The notes under the pieces: generated by a model | What the model saw: the letters and a program-made list of their open reading frames with translations, nothing else | Database searches by the model: none | Told to the model about the DNA's origin: nothing | Part shown: positions 20,337 through 28,715 of the stretch, in pieces | How positions within the stretch are numbered: the stretch's first letter is position 1 | How the letters are laid out: the number at the start of each line of letters is the position of its first letter | DNA from: Exiguobacterium sp. s193 | Lineage (GTDB): Bacteria > Bacillota > Bacilli > Exiguobacteriales > Exiguobacteriaceae | Length of the DNA stretch: 64,000 nt | Assembly (NCBI RefSeq): GCF_018618755.1 | Contig: NZ_JACSMR010000001.1 | Span: 62,001 to 126,000 of the forward strand | Direction: 5' to 3' | Program-made: the position numbers and the translations under genes

Positions 20337-20942
20337 TCACTCCTTCGCAAGTTGTTTGACCGATGTCATGACTTCCTCTAGATCAACCGGTTCGTCAGGT
20401 GTCTTCGCCATTGAAGAGATGGCACGAACCTTGTTGTCTCGGTCAAGAATGAACATTTGTGTCCCGTGCGTGACGAGACCGCTCTCCGCTTTCGAGTAAT
20501 AAAAGTTCAGTTGGCGTGTCAGACGGTCGATGACGACCTCGTCCCCCGTCAAGACTTTCCAGCCTTCAGGATTCGCTTCAAAGTTAGCGGCATACTTTTT
20601 CAAGACTTTTGGTGTATCGACTTTAGGGTCGACCGTCACAGCAACGAGTTCAACGTCCGTTCCGTACAACTCTTCGGCACGTAATTTTTTCTCGAGCTTC
20701 CGGTAATCATTTAACGTCAACGGACAAATATCAGGACAATTCGAATAAAAGAACGTCAAGACTTTTACTTTACCATCTTCTGAATCAAATGTTTTTCCAT
20801 TGACGGCATTCGTCAATTCAAATGGTGTTGGTTCAGCGATCACAGGTAGCTTTTCTTTCATGAAGAAATAATAATAACCACCTGCAGCGGCGACCAAAAT
20901 CAAAACGACGGCAGCAACCGTCAAGTAACTATTTTTTTTCAA
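20337..20942 (-). CDS. SCO1/SenC family copper chaperone for cytochrome c oxidase
   Basis: Membrane-anchored thioredoxin-fold protein that delivers copper to the CuA centre of the oxidase. N-terminal anchor at about 7-28, then the copper motif CPDIC (CxxxC) and the distant His in VTHGTQMF. There is no lipobox Cys, unlike some Bacillus Sco proteins. The TTG start at 20942 lies 7 bases after AAGGGGGA; GTG at 20945 is a close alternative. Its position next to ctaG and a DUF420 gene supports an oxidase-assembly role. Confidence 0.9.
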   Translation of the reverse strand: MKKNSYLTVAAVVLILVAAAGGYYYFFMKEKLPVIAEPTPFELTNAVNGKTFDSEDGKVKVLTFFYSNCPDICPLTLNDYRKLEKKLRAEELYGTDVELVAVTVDPKVDTPKVLKKYAANFEANPEGWKVLTGDEVVIDRLTRQLNFYYSKAESGLVTHGTQMFILDRDNKVRAISSMAKTPDEPVDLEEVMTSVKQLAKE

Positions 20943-20955
20943 CACGATTTCCCCC

Positions 20956-21417
20956 TTAGTGATTCCAAATCGCACGGAATACATTCGTCGTTTCGCCTGG
21001 TTCATACACGACATAAAGGAGACAATAGACAAGCACTCCTGTGATTGCCGTCAAAAACCAGATGACGGATGCTTTTGGACCGATTTTGCGGTGGCGTGCG
21101 AAATTTTGTTTATACGCATAAAACAAGGCAATCAAGCCGAGAATCCCACCGGACGTCGCTAGCAAAATATGAAAAATTAAAAATCCTGTGTAGTACGGTT
21201 TGACCGAATCTGGCCCTCCGAACGCCGTATTACCAAGTAGAATCGTCCGGAGCGCGTACATGATGAAGAACAACAGAGCCAGTGCAGCAGCAATGTTCAT
21301 CACCACTTTATGCGCCCCCATGTTCCGGCGGGTCTGCGCAATCAAGAACCAGCCAATCGCTACAAAAATCGCACTGATGACAATCAAAGAAACACAAATC
21401 AACGGCAAATAGCTCAT
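20956..21417 (-). CDS. ctaM: DUF420 membrane protein (CtaM/YozB-like oxidase maturation factor)
   Basis: 153 residues with about five membrane spans and the DUF420 pattern (GFLIFHILLATSGGILGLIAL, YYTGF). In Staphylococcus aureus the DUF420 protein CtaM is needed for maturation of heme-copper oxidase. Here it sits between ctaG and sco. RBS GAGGAAG precedes the ATG. Confidence 0.82.
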   Translation of the reverse strand: MSYLPLICVSLIVISAIFVAIGWFLIAQTRRNMGAHKVVMNIAAALALLFFIMYALRTILLGNTAFGGPDSVKPYYTGFLIFHILLATSGGILGLIALFYAYKQNFARHRKIGPKASVIWFLTAITGVLVYCLLYVVYEPGETTNVFRAIWNH

Positions 21418-21438
21418 TTTCAGACTTCCTCCATTTAC

Positions 21439-22344
21439 TTAATCCGCTTTTGGCGAGAAGGACATACCTTCGTCGACAGCAGTACTTTTTGATCGTCTCA
21501 CCCACGTAAAGAAGGTCAAACCGAAGAAGATTCCGTAGACGAGTTCTTGTCCGAGTTTCATCAAGACGCCGCCGAACCGTTGATCTTCGAGTAAATCTTT
21601 TGTTGTTCCAAATAACCGTTCCATGTTCAAACCACTCACATCATTATTCGGTAGACAGTAAGCCAAGACTTTTGCGAACGTCGCCGGATCTTGATAGGCA
21701 TCGTATTGGAAGCTCTGACTGAAGATCATGAACGCACAAGCAGGTGTCAAGAGGACGCCGTTCGCAACGATATAGACCATCTTCTTCAAATCGGATAGAC
21801 TGTCTTCTTCGTTGACGGGTGCGATGATTGGATACCACATCGTCATGCTGAGGAAAATTAATGTCCCGTGGAACAAACGGTGAACCGTATAGTTCGTCAA
21901 GACGTAATCAAAGATGAACGGCATGTGGTAAAACGTAAACAACGAATTGAATACGATCAGTGCGATCAATGGCAACGTAAAGAAACGTAGCATCTTTCCT
22001 AAGTACGGGACACCGAACAACCGTTTAAATGCCCAACCCGGAATCGCTAGCATCAAAAGTGGCGGTGCCACCATATAGACGAAGACCATCTGTAGCATAT
22101 GCGCAGAGAACGTAATATGCGCTAACACATCAAGCGGACTACCAAAGCCAATATAGTAGACGAATAAAGCTGCTAGCATCATGAACTTCTGTGCTAACGT
22201 TGTTTCTGCCTCGTCTGGTCGTCTAATTTTTTCAGTAATGAATGCATACAATACGTAAAGACCGATCAAGAGTAACGCGTAATACGGGCTCCACAAGACG
22301 GTCCAATCGAATTGCGATAAAGCACCCCTTAAATTGCCTAACAT
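21439..22344 (-). CDS. ctaG: Cytochrome c oxidase assembly factor CtaG
   Basis: Polytopic membrane protein (about seven spans, 301 residues) of the caa3-type CtaG family, required for CuB insertion or assembly of caa3 oxidase. Family features include HITFSAHMLQMVFVYMVAPPLLMLAIPGW. The ATG at 22344 is preferred over a GTG three codons upstream that overlaps GGGGTGAG. In B. subtilis it is the last gene of ctaBCDEFG; here a terminator after ctaF separates it. Confidence 0.92.
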   Translation of the reverse strand: MLGNLRGALSQFDWTVLWSPYYALLLIGLYVLYAFITEKIRRPDEAETTLAQKFMMLAALFVYYIGFGSPLDVLAHITFSAHMLQMVFVYMVAPPLLMLAIPGWAFKRLFGVPYLGKMLRFFTLPLIALIVFNSLFTFYHMPFIFDYVLTNYTVHRLFHGTLIFLSMTMWYPIIAPVNEEDSLSDLKKMVYIVANGVLLTPACAFMIFSQSFQYDAYQDPATFAKVLAYCLPNNDVSGLNMERLFGTTKDLLEDQRFGGVLMKLGQELVYGIFFGLTFFTWVRRSKSTAVDEGMSFSPKAD

Positions 22345-22433
22345 ATTTCTCACCCCGTTCCTGTTTCCTACAAACTAAGATTACCGTTCCCCTATTTCAT
22401 TGTAAAGGTTTCTCATAAAACGATTCCAAAATA

Positions 22434-22470
22434 AAAGACCATCCTGCTAAACGTTAGCAGAATGGTCACA
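22434..22470 (-). terminator. Terminator of ctaBCDEF
   Basis: Minus-strand GACCATtCTGCTA-acgt-TAGCAGgATGGTC followed by TTTTATTTT, 6 bases after the ctaF stop. It makes ctaG and the following assembly genes a separate or read-through-dependent unit. Confidence 0.85.
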
Positions 22471-22475
22471 ATTTT

Positions 22476-22805
22476 TTACCAGATGAGAAGGCGAAGTGTC
22501 GCGACGATTGTCAATGCGACAAAGATACCGAGCGCCATCATGACTTTAATCCATGTGTTCCCTTTGTTGTTCATATGCATGAACATATACAACTGGAGGT
22601 AGACCTGGACGATTGCCATGATCACGAGGAATCCACCTGCAGCCCAGTGAGGCATAAGTTCTGCCATCACTGCGCCGAAAGCGATCAACGTCAAGAAAAT
22701 CATCAGTGCGAAGCTGATTAATTGCAGCTGCATTTCGCGGCTACGATCAGCTTTCATTTCTAATTCTAACTGGTTACGTGTCACTTGTGGTTCGTGTTTT
22801 TCCAT
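22476..22805 (-). CDS. ctaF: Cytochrome c oxidase subunit IV (caa3 type)
   Basis: Small 109-residue subunit with three membrane spans and the typical HMNNKGNTWIKVMMALG segment of the bacterial subunit IVB. It begins one base after the ctaE stop, so it is translationally coupled to it. Confidence 0.93.
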   Translation of the reverse strand: MEKHEPQVTRNQLELEMKADRSREMQLQLISFALMIFLTLIAFGAVMAELMPHWAAGGFLVIMAIVQVYLQLYMFMHMNNKGNTWIKVMMALGIFVALTIVATLRLLIW

Positions 22806-22806
22806 C

Positions 22807-23436
22807 TTATTTCACCATCCCCATGAGGTAGACGACTGAGAAGATAAAGACCCAGACGACATCAATGAAGTGCCAGTAAAGACTTGAAACATAATACTTC
22901 GGTGCGTTGACGACCGTGATACCGCGTTTCCAGTTCCGGATCAGCAATGTCGAAATCCAGAGAAGACCGAACAAGACGTGCGCCCCGTGGAACCCGACGA
23001 GTGTGTAGAACGCTGAACCGAATGCGCTTGACGTAAACGTATGACCGATATGGTAATAGTGATTAAACTCATAAATCTCACCAGCGAGGAATGCTAGACC
23101 GAGAACAAGCGTAATAATAAGCCACATCTTCATTTTCGCGACATCATTACGTTTCATCGCCATCATCGCGAGAACACTTGTCAATGAACTCGTAAGAAGT
23201 AGCATCGTCATAATGAAGACAAGTTCCATCTCAAAGATGTCGTAACTCCGTAATCCTTCTTTTGCGCCTGAGTTGTGCAATCCGATGTATGTTCCGAAGA
23301 GAGAGGCGAACAATGTCGTCTCGCCTCCAAGGAAGAACCAGAAAGCTACATATTTATTCTTACCCTCAAGTGTTGCTTTTTCAACATGATCTGGAATACC
23401 AGTCACTGGGTTGTTTGGTACTGAATGATGACCCAT
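22807..23436 (-). CDS. ctaE: Cytochrome c oxidase subunit III
   Basis: Membrane subunit of caa3 oxidase, 209 residues, with about five spans and the subunit III motifs FGTYIGLHNS, GFHGAHVLFGLLW and YWHFIDVVWVFIF. The ATG at 23436 (MGHHSVPNNP) lies immediately beside the ctaD stop, with AAGGAGGCG upstream. An ATG 27 codons earlier would overlap ctaD and is not supported. Confidence 0.95.
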   Translation of the reverse strand: MGHHSVPNNPVTGIPDHVEKATLEGKNKYVAFWFFLGGETTLFASLFGTYIGLHNSGAKEGLRSYDIFEMELVFIMTMLLLTSSLTSVLAMMAMKRNDVAKMKMWLIITLVLGLAFLAGEIYEFNHYYHIGHTFTSSAFGSAFYTLVGFHGAHVLFGLLWISTLLIRNWKRGITVVNAPKYYVSSLYWHFIDVVWVFIFSVVYLMGMVK

Positions 23437-23437
23437 C

Positions 23438-25321
23438 TTACTTCGCCTCCTTTTCAGCTTCAAGGCGTAGATCTTCTTCGATGACTGATTTCGGGATGTA
23501 GTATCCTTCATCGTCAATCCAAGAACGTAGGAACATCGCGAAGAGTGTCATCGCAAGACCAATCAAGGCGATGACAAGACCGACTGTTCCGTAGTCAAGA
23601 CGAAGAATGAATCCAAGACCTGCAAGGAACAAGCCAACTGACATGACGAATGGCAAAATCGAGTTGTTCGGCATGTGGATATCGCCGACTTCTTCCGATA
23701 CAGAAACTGTTTTGTTTCCAGCCATTTTTTCGAGCCAGTACGTGTCGAGTCCTTTGACGAGTGGTGTTTGTGCAAAGTTGTACTCTGGAGTCGGAACCGG
23801 AAGTGTCCACTCGAGGGTACGGCCGTCACCCCAAACATCACGTTTTACGTATTCTTTCGACATCAATGCTGCGACGATTGAAACAACAAGGATGATTGTC
23901 GACACACCCATGAAGGCTGCACCGATGGATGATAGTAAGTTCATTGTTTCCCAACCTTGGTTCGGTAAGTACGTGAAGACACGACGTGGCATACCTGTAA
24001 GACCAAGAATGTGTTGTGGGAAGAACGTCAAGTGGAAGCCGATGAAGAACAACCAGAATTGAATCTTGCCCCAGAATTCGTTGAGCTGTTTCCCGAACAT
24101 GAGCGGGAACCAGTAGTAAAGACCTGCAAAGAGACCGAAGACGACCCCACCAACGATAACGTAGTGGAAGTGGGCGACAACGAAGTAGCTATCGTGATAC
24201 TGATAATCGGCAGGAGCAACTGAAAGCATGACCCCTGTCATACCACCAACAAGGAATGATGGAATGAATGCGACCGAATAAAGCATCGCAACTGGGAACG
24301 TCAATTTACCGCCCCACAGTGTAAACAACCAGTTAAAGATCTTAACACCGGTCGGAACGGCAATCGCCATCGTCGCAACAGCGAAGATTGCGTTTGCGAC
24401 TGGTCCGAGACCAACTGTAAACATGTGGTGAACCCAAACCATGAAGCCGAGGAAACCGATCAACATTGTCGCAAAGACCATCGTCGTATAACCGAAGAGA
24501 CGTTTACGTGCGAATGTAGGAATGATTTCAGAGAAAATACCAAATGCCGGTAAAATCAAGATATATACTTCCGGGTGCCCGAAGATCCAGAAGAGGTGTT
24601 CCCAAATGACGATGTTACCACCAGCTGCCGGGTCGAAGAAGTGAGCTCCGAAAAGACGTTCAAACGTCAAGAGGAACAAACCGACCGTAAGCGGAGGGAA
24701 TGCGAAGACGATCAAAGCTGATGCAACGAACGCCGTCCATGTGAACAATGGCATCCGCATCAGTTTCATACCAGGTGCGCGCATGTTCAAAATCGTAACG
24801 AGGAAGTTAATCCCCCCCATAAGTGTACCGAAACCAGAAATCTGTAACCCGAGTGAATAGAAATCAACACCGAGTGATTCTGGGACTGTTGAAAGTGGTG
24901 CGTACGCTGTCCAACCTGCGTTTGGTGCTGCGCCAAAGAACCATGATAAGTTCAAGAGTACTCCACCAAAGAAGAACAACCAAAAACCAAGTGCGTTCAA
25001 AAACGGGAACGCAACGTCACGTGCACCGATTTGAAGCGGTACAGCGGCGTTCATGTATCCGATCAACATCGGCATCGCTGCCAAGAAGATCATCGTCGTA
25101 CCATGCATCGTAATCAACTGGTTAAATAATTCACCGCTGACGAAATCATTCATCGGTTTAATCAATTGAAAACGAATCATTAAGGCTTCTACGCCACCTA
25201 CTAGAAGGAAGAACAATCCAGAGATGATATAGAGAATCCCGATTTTTTTATGGTCGACTGTCGTTAGCCAGTCCATGATGCCGCTTTTTTTCTTCGGCAT
25301 ACCCATAGTATGTGTCCCCAC
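23438..25321 (-). CDS. ctaD: Cytochrome c oxidase subunit I
   Basis: Catalytic subunit of caa3 oxidase with heme a, heme a3 and CuB. About 14 spans over 627 residues. The catalytic segment WEHLFWIFGHPEVYILILPAFG contains the CuB His and cross-linked Tyr region, and later HDSYFVVAHFHYVIVGG holds the heme-ligand histidines. The GTG start lies 6 bases after AAGGGGGA. Sits between ctaC and ctaE. Confidence 0.98.
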   Translation of the reverse strand: MGTHTMGMPKKKSGIMDWLTTVDHKKIGILYIISGLFFLLVGGVEALMIRFQLIKPMNDFVSGELFNQLITMHGTTMIFLAAMPMLIGYMNAAVPLQIGARDVAFPFLNALGFWLFFFGGVLLNLSWFFGAAPNAGWTAYAPLSTVPESLGVDFYSLGLQISGFGTLMGGINFLVTILNMRAPGMKLMRMPLFTWTAFVASALIVFAFPPLTVGLFLLTFERLFGAHFFDPAAGGNIVIWEHLFWIFGHPEVYILILPAFGIFSEIIPTFARKRLFGYTTMVFATMLIGFLGFMVWVHHMFTVGLGPVANAIFAVATMAIAVPTGVKIFNWLFTLWGGKLTFPVAMLYSVAFIPSFLVGGMTGVMLSVAPADYQYHDSYFVVAHFHYVIVGGVVFGLFAGLYYWFPLMFGKQLNEFWGKIQFWLFFIGFHLTFFPQHILGLTGMPRRVFTYLPNQGWETMNLLSSIGAAFMGVSTIILVVSIVAALMSKEYVKRDVWGDGRTLEWTLPVPTPEYNFAQTPLVKGLDTYWLEKMAGNKTVSVSEEVGDIHMPNNSILPFVMSVGLFLAGLGFILRLDYGTVGLVIALIGLAMTLFAMFLRSWIDDEGYYIPKSVIEEDLRLEAEKEAK

Positions 25322-25339
25322 TATGATTCCCCCTTAATT

Positions 25340-26371
25340 TTATTGGAGCTTTTTGTCCAATAGGTAGTCTGCAAGTTCACTCAATTCTTCATCGCTAATC
25401 TTATCTTCAGAGAAACCAGGCATTTTCGTCCCTTGTTTTTCTTTTTGCGGATTGCGAATCCATTTTTCGAGATTTTCTTTGTCGTGATCGAGGTATCCTG
25501 CGATACGTTGACGGTCACCAAAGTTCGTTAAGCTTGGCGCGACTTTCCCGCCACCGTGACAGCTGAGGCAGTTTTGAGCGTAAACTTGTTCGCCCGTCGT
25601 CCAATTTTTTTCGTTTTTAGCATCGAGTTGTTTTGTTTCTGCTTCTTTTGCAGTTTTCATGTCTTTTAACCATGCATCATAATCATCTTGCTCGAGTGCG
25701 ATGACTTTAAAGTCCATCAATGCGTGAGAAGGTCCGCACAGCTCCGCACACTTACCGTAGTATGTGCCCGCTTCTTGTGCTTGTAACCACATCTCGTTAT
25801 CGAGCCCTGGGTTTGTATCTGTTTTACCAGAAAGTGCTGGCACCCAGAATGAGTGAATGACATCTTTAGAAGTCAAGTTGACAGCAACACGTTTTCCGAC
25901 TGGGATGACAAGTTCTTGTCCTGTCGAAACACCTTTGTCTGGATATTCGAACTCCCACCAGTATAAGTTTGCCGTAACATTGATTTGTTCGTTTTTCTTC
26001 GCTTCCTTTGCATCGGCTAATTCAACCGTTGTTTTGATTGTCGGTACAGCGAGAACAACCAAGAGAAGGATTGGAATAACTGTCCAAATGATTTCAAGCG
26101 TATGATTTCCTTCGACTTGTTTCGGAACTGTGTTATCTCCTGATTTACGACGGAATTTCATAAGTACGTAAACATAGATGACCGCTACGATCGCAAGGAC
26201 GAACAACATCACCCATAAGCTGAGCTTGATGATCTCAAGTTGCATTTCTGCGCCTTCCCCGCGAGGCTGAAGCGCGGACAATTCCGGAATTCCACAACCT
26301 GATAACAATAATGCCATCAAACCGATCGGAAGAAGCCGGAAGAGCATTTTTCCTGATTTTTTCACAACCAT
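25340..26371 (-). CDS. ctaC: Cytochrome c oxidase subunit II with fused cytochrome c domain
   Basis: Lipoprotein subunit carrying CuA and, at the C-terminus, a class I cytochrome c domain. The sequence shows a lipobox (LLLSGC), two membrane spans, the CuA ligand region GKCAELCGPSHALM, then a heme-binding CLSCH and a distal KMPGF methionine. The fusion marks a caa3 rather than aa3 oxidase. The ATG at 26371 (MVVKKSGK) is used; GTG codons at 26377 and 26365 are alternatives. Confidence 0.96.
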   Translation of the reverse strand: MVVKKSGKMLFRLLPIGLMALLLSGCGIPELSALQPRGEGAEMQLEIIKLSLWVMLFVLAIVAVIYVYVLMKFRRKSGDNTVPKQVEGNHTLEIIWTVIPILLLVVLAVPTIKTTVELADAKEAKKNEQINVTANLYWWEFEYPDKGVSTGQELVIPVGKRVAVNLTSKDVIHSFWVPALSGKTDTNPGLDNEMWLQAQEAGTYYGKCAELCGPSHALMDFKVIALEQDDYDAWLKDMKTAKEAETKQLDAKNEKNWTTGEQVYAQNCLSCHGGGKVAPSLTNFGDRQRIAGYLDHDKENLEKWIRNPQKEKQGTKMPGFSEDKISDEELSELADYLLDKKLQ

Positions 26372-26435
26372 CCCCACTTTCTTTTCCCCAATTTTTTTCT
26401 TTCGTAAATGGTGTACGTGAATATGTCAAATCGTT

Positions 26436-27368
26436 TTAGAGAGAAACGAGTACGACCGTCACGATCCAAGCTGTGAAGTAAAAGAGCGAGAAGAAGAACA
26501 TTTTTGATGCCCATTTAATTTCAGCTTGTTTTTCCTTGATTTTGAGACCTTTCAATCCCATGTAAAGCCAGTAACCGCTTAACGCCGCCATGACGATCGT
26601 GTAGACGATGCCATAGTGTGCCAAGAGTAGTGATGATGGGACTAAGACTGCAATCCACCATACAATTTGTCGTTTCGTGATGGCAAAACCATTAACGACC
26701 GGTAACATCGGAATACCTGCAGCACGGTACTCTTCCGTCCGTCTCATTGCGAGTGCAAGGAAGTGAGGCGGCTGCCAGACGAACATGATGAGAAATAAAA
26801 TCCAGGCATCGATATGAAGTGCTGGAGTGACTGCCGCAAATCCAATGATCGGTGGCACTGCTCCTGAAATACCCCCTACGACCGTATTGATCGTATGCGT
26901 CCGTTTGAGCCACATCGTATAGATCACGACGTAGACGAACGATCCAATCAATCCGAACACTGCCGCCACATGGTTGACGATCAATAAAAGCACCGTTCCT
27001 GTTGCGAGTATTCCAAGTCCTAATGCTAGGATGCGTTGTCCATCCATCTTGCCGGTTACACTCGGTCTGCCCATCGTCCGTTCCATCTTATAATCGATGT
27101 CGCGGTCAATGTAATTGTTGAGGTAACAACTTCCGGCAATGACCAGGCCACTTCCAAGAAGTGTCCACAATAGTGTCAACTTCGTCTGCCACAGGTATAA
27201 CAAGACATCATCCGTTAAATAAGATGCTGCCACGACATAACCTGCGAAGACGGTGATGAGATTCGCGCGAACGATCCCCATCTTTGCTAGGGTGACATAG
27301 TCCTTGAACGTCGGTTGATCCGTTTGCTCGATCATGATGTCAAGCGTCTCCCCATTTACTTTCGCCAT
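26436..27368 (-). CDS. ctaB: Protoheme IX farnesyltransferase (heme O synthase)
   Basis: UbiA-family membrane prenyltransferase that converts heme B to heme O. Signature NNYIDRDIDYKMERT with Asp-rich motif and the second motif YTMWLKRTHTINTVVGG are present; about nine spans. The ATG at 27368 (MAKVNGETL) has GAAGGAGGAAA upstream. 310 residues. First gene of the ctaBCDEF run, divergent from ctaA. Confidence 0.96.
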   Translation of the reverse strand: MAKVNGETLDIMIEQTDQPTFKDYVTLAKMGIVRANLITVFAGYVVAASYLTDDVLLYLWQTKLTLLWTLLGSGLVIAGSCYLNNYIDRDIDYKMERTMGRPSVTGKMDGQRILALGLGILATGTVLLLIVNHVAAVFGLIGSFVYVVIYTMWLKRTHTINTVVGGISGAVPPIIGFAAVTPALHIDAWILFLIMFVWQPPHFLALAMRRTEEYRAAGIPMLPVVNGFAITKRQIVWWIAVLVPSSLLLAHYGIVYTIVMAALSGYWLYMGLKGLKIKEKQAEIKWASKMFFFSLFYFTAWIVTVVLVSL

Positions 27369-27544
27369 GTTGTTTCCTCCTTCTAACCGCCTGCATCCTC
27401 TCTGTACGCATGAGACACGTATTTTCTTCACAGAAATAACACAGACACGCCACGAAACGTCCTTTTCTCTATAAAAGATACCACATATTCAGGACCATGA
27501 CGTATGAAAATACTTTCGACATAATGAACAAAATGTGAAATCTA

Positions 27545-27560
27545 TGTGATTAACCTCACA
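27545..27560. promoter_or_regulatory. FNR/CRP-type palindrome between ctaB and ctaA
   Basis: TGTGATTAACCTCACA matches the TGTGA-N6-TCACA consensus of FNR/CRP-family regulators exactly. It lies 177 bases before ctaB and 134 before ctaA. Similar sites occur upstream of pdhA and cydA in this window. The match is seen; the regulator is inferred. Confidence 0.6.
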
Positions 27561-27605
27561 GTTCACCATATTTACCTAATATTAGAATAGCGTTCTTCTA
27601 AAAGA

Positions 27606-27620
27606 TTGCAAGCGTTTCGA
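27606..27620. promoter_or_regulatory. cre-like catabolite response element
   Basis: TTGCAAGCGTTTCGA fits the CcpA operator WTGNAANCGNWWNCA with one mismatch near the end. It is placed where the -35 of the candidate ctaA promoter would be. Catabolite repression by CcpA is known for the ctaBCDEF genes of B. subtilis. Confidence 0.5.
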
Positions 27621-27693
27621 TATTTTTTATGCGATACTATTGCTATGCGTATGACTGTATTTTGTATATTTCTAGAAAGGTGGTGTCCGTGTC

Positions 27694-28575
27694 TTGAATC
27701 GAAAGCTTTCGATTTTTTCGGCATTCGTCACATTCACGATGATGATCGTATTGTTGATGGGGGGCACAGTCACGAAGACTGATTCAGGGAACGGCTGTGG
27801 AACAGATTGGCCGCTCTGTCATGGAGAGCTCATTCCTACCAACCCTAGTGTTGAAACGATGATTGAATATAGCCACCGCGCCGTAACCGGTGTCGTCGGG
27901 TTACTCATCATCGCCTTATGTTTATGGACACTTGTCGCTTTTAAAGAGCGTCTCGATACGAAGATTTTTGCTTTCCTTGCCTTCATCTTCATGTTGATCC
28001 AGTCCATCGTCGGAGCAGGTGCCGTCGTTTGGCAACAATCTGATCTTGTCATGGCACTCCATTTCGGGATTTCACTTATCTCCTTCGCCTCTTTGCTCAT
28101 CTTGACGATTTTGATCATCGAGCGTCCGGGACGAGAATTCAGGGAAACGGTCCCAGCATTCTTACGGAAACTTCTGTATGGTCTCTTAGCCTATACCTTG
28201 ATCGTCGTCTACACCGGCGCATACGTCCGGCACGTCGGCGCAACATATGCGTGTGTCGGCTGGCCAGTTTGTTCACAACCGACGATGACGTTCGAATCAT
28301 GGGTCCAGATGATTCACCGTCTCATGGCCGGTCTACTGTTCTTCTACACACTTTATGTTCACTTCGTCGCGATTCGTTTAAAAAATCGGACGACACAAAA
28401 GGGAATGGCTTTCGCGACATTTTTCATCAGTTGCCAAGTCGCAACCGGTGCCTGGATCGTCCTCGGAGGGCACGCGACCTATGTACCGCTCCTACATGCA
28501 TTTTTGATTACTTGTTACTTTGGTGTATTGTCTTACATGACGTATCATGCGTTCCGGACGAGACGCGATCAATAA
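27694..28575 (+). CDS. ctaA: Heme A synthase
   Basis: Eight-span membrane enzyme that oxidises heme O to heme A for the caa3 oxidase. It carries the paired cysteines typical of Gram-positive CtaA: Cys35/Cys42 in GNGCGTDWPLCHG and a second pair in ATYACVGWPVCSQ, plus conserved His in EYSHRAVTG and MIHRLMAG. The TTG start follows AAAGGTGGTG; no in-frame ATG is better placed. 293 residues. Confidence 0.95.
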   Translation: MNRKLSIFSAFVTFTMMIVLLMGGTVTKTDSGNGCGTDWPLCHGELIPTNPSVETMIEYSHRAVTGVVGLLIIALCLWTLVAFKERLDTKIFAFLAFIFMLIQSIVGAGAVVWQQSDLVMALHFGISLISFASLLILTILIIERPGREFRETVPAFLRKLLYGLLAYTLIVVYTGAYVRHVGATYACVGWPVCSQPTMTFESWVQMIHRLMAGLLFFYTLYVHFVAIRLKNRTTQKGMAFATFFISCQVATGAWIVLGGHATYVPLLHAFLITCYFGVLSYMTYHAFRTRRDQ

Positions 28576-28608
28576 CGCCCGAATCGAAGGCTCAGTCCTT
28601 CATCAATC

Positions 28609-28656
28609 AAATGGCCGATCATCCCCTCTTCTTACAGGATGATCGGCCATTTTTCC
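28609..28656 (+). terminator. Terminator of ctaA
   Basis: ATGGCCGATCATCC-12 base loop-GGATGATCGGCCAT followed by TTTTT. It lies in the gap between convergent ctaA and the photolyase gene; the other strand has a weaker T run. Confidence 0.9.
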
Positions 28657-28715
28657 TTGATTTTAAACGACGCGCTAAGAAACACTTCGCGATTGTCATC
28701 GTTAAGTTTGTTTCC

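Larger units (their letters stand above)
27369..27693. promoter_or_regulatory. Divergent ctaB-ctaA control region
   Basis: 325 bases without a gene between the divergent heme O and heme A synthase genes. Visible elements are an exact TGTGA-N6-TCACA palindrome (27545-27560), a cre-like sequence (27606-27620), and an extended -10 TGC-GATACT at 27630-27638 for ctaA that lies just after the cre-like site. No convincing ctaB promoter was identified. In B. subtilis the equivalent region is controlled by ResD and CcpA. Confidence 0.6.
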
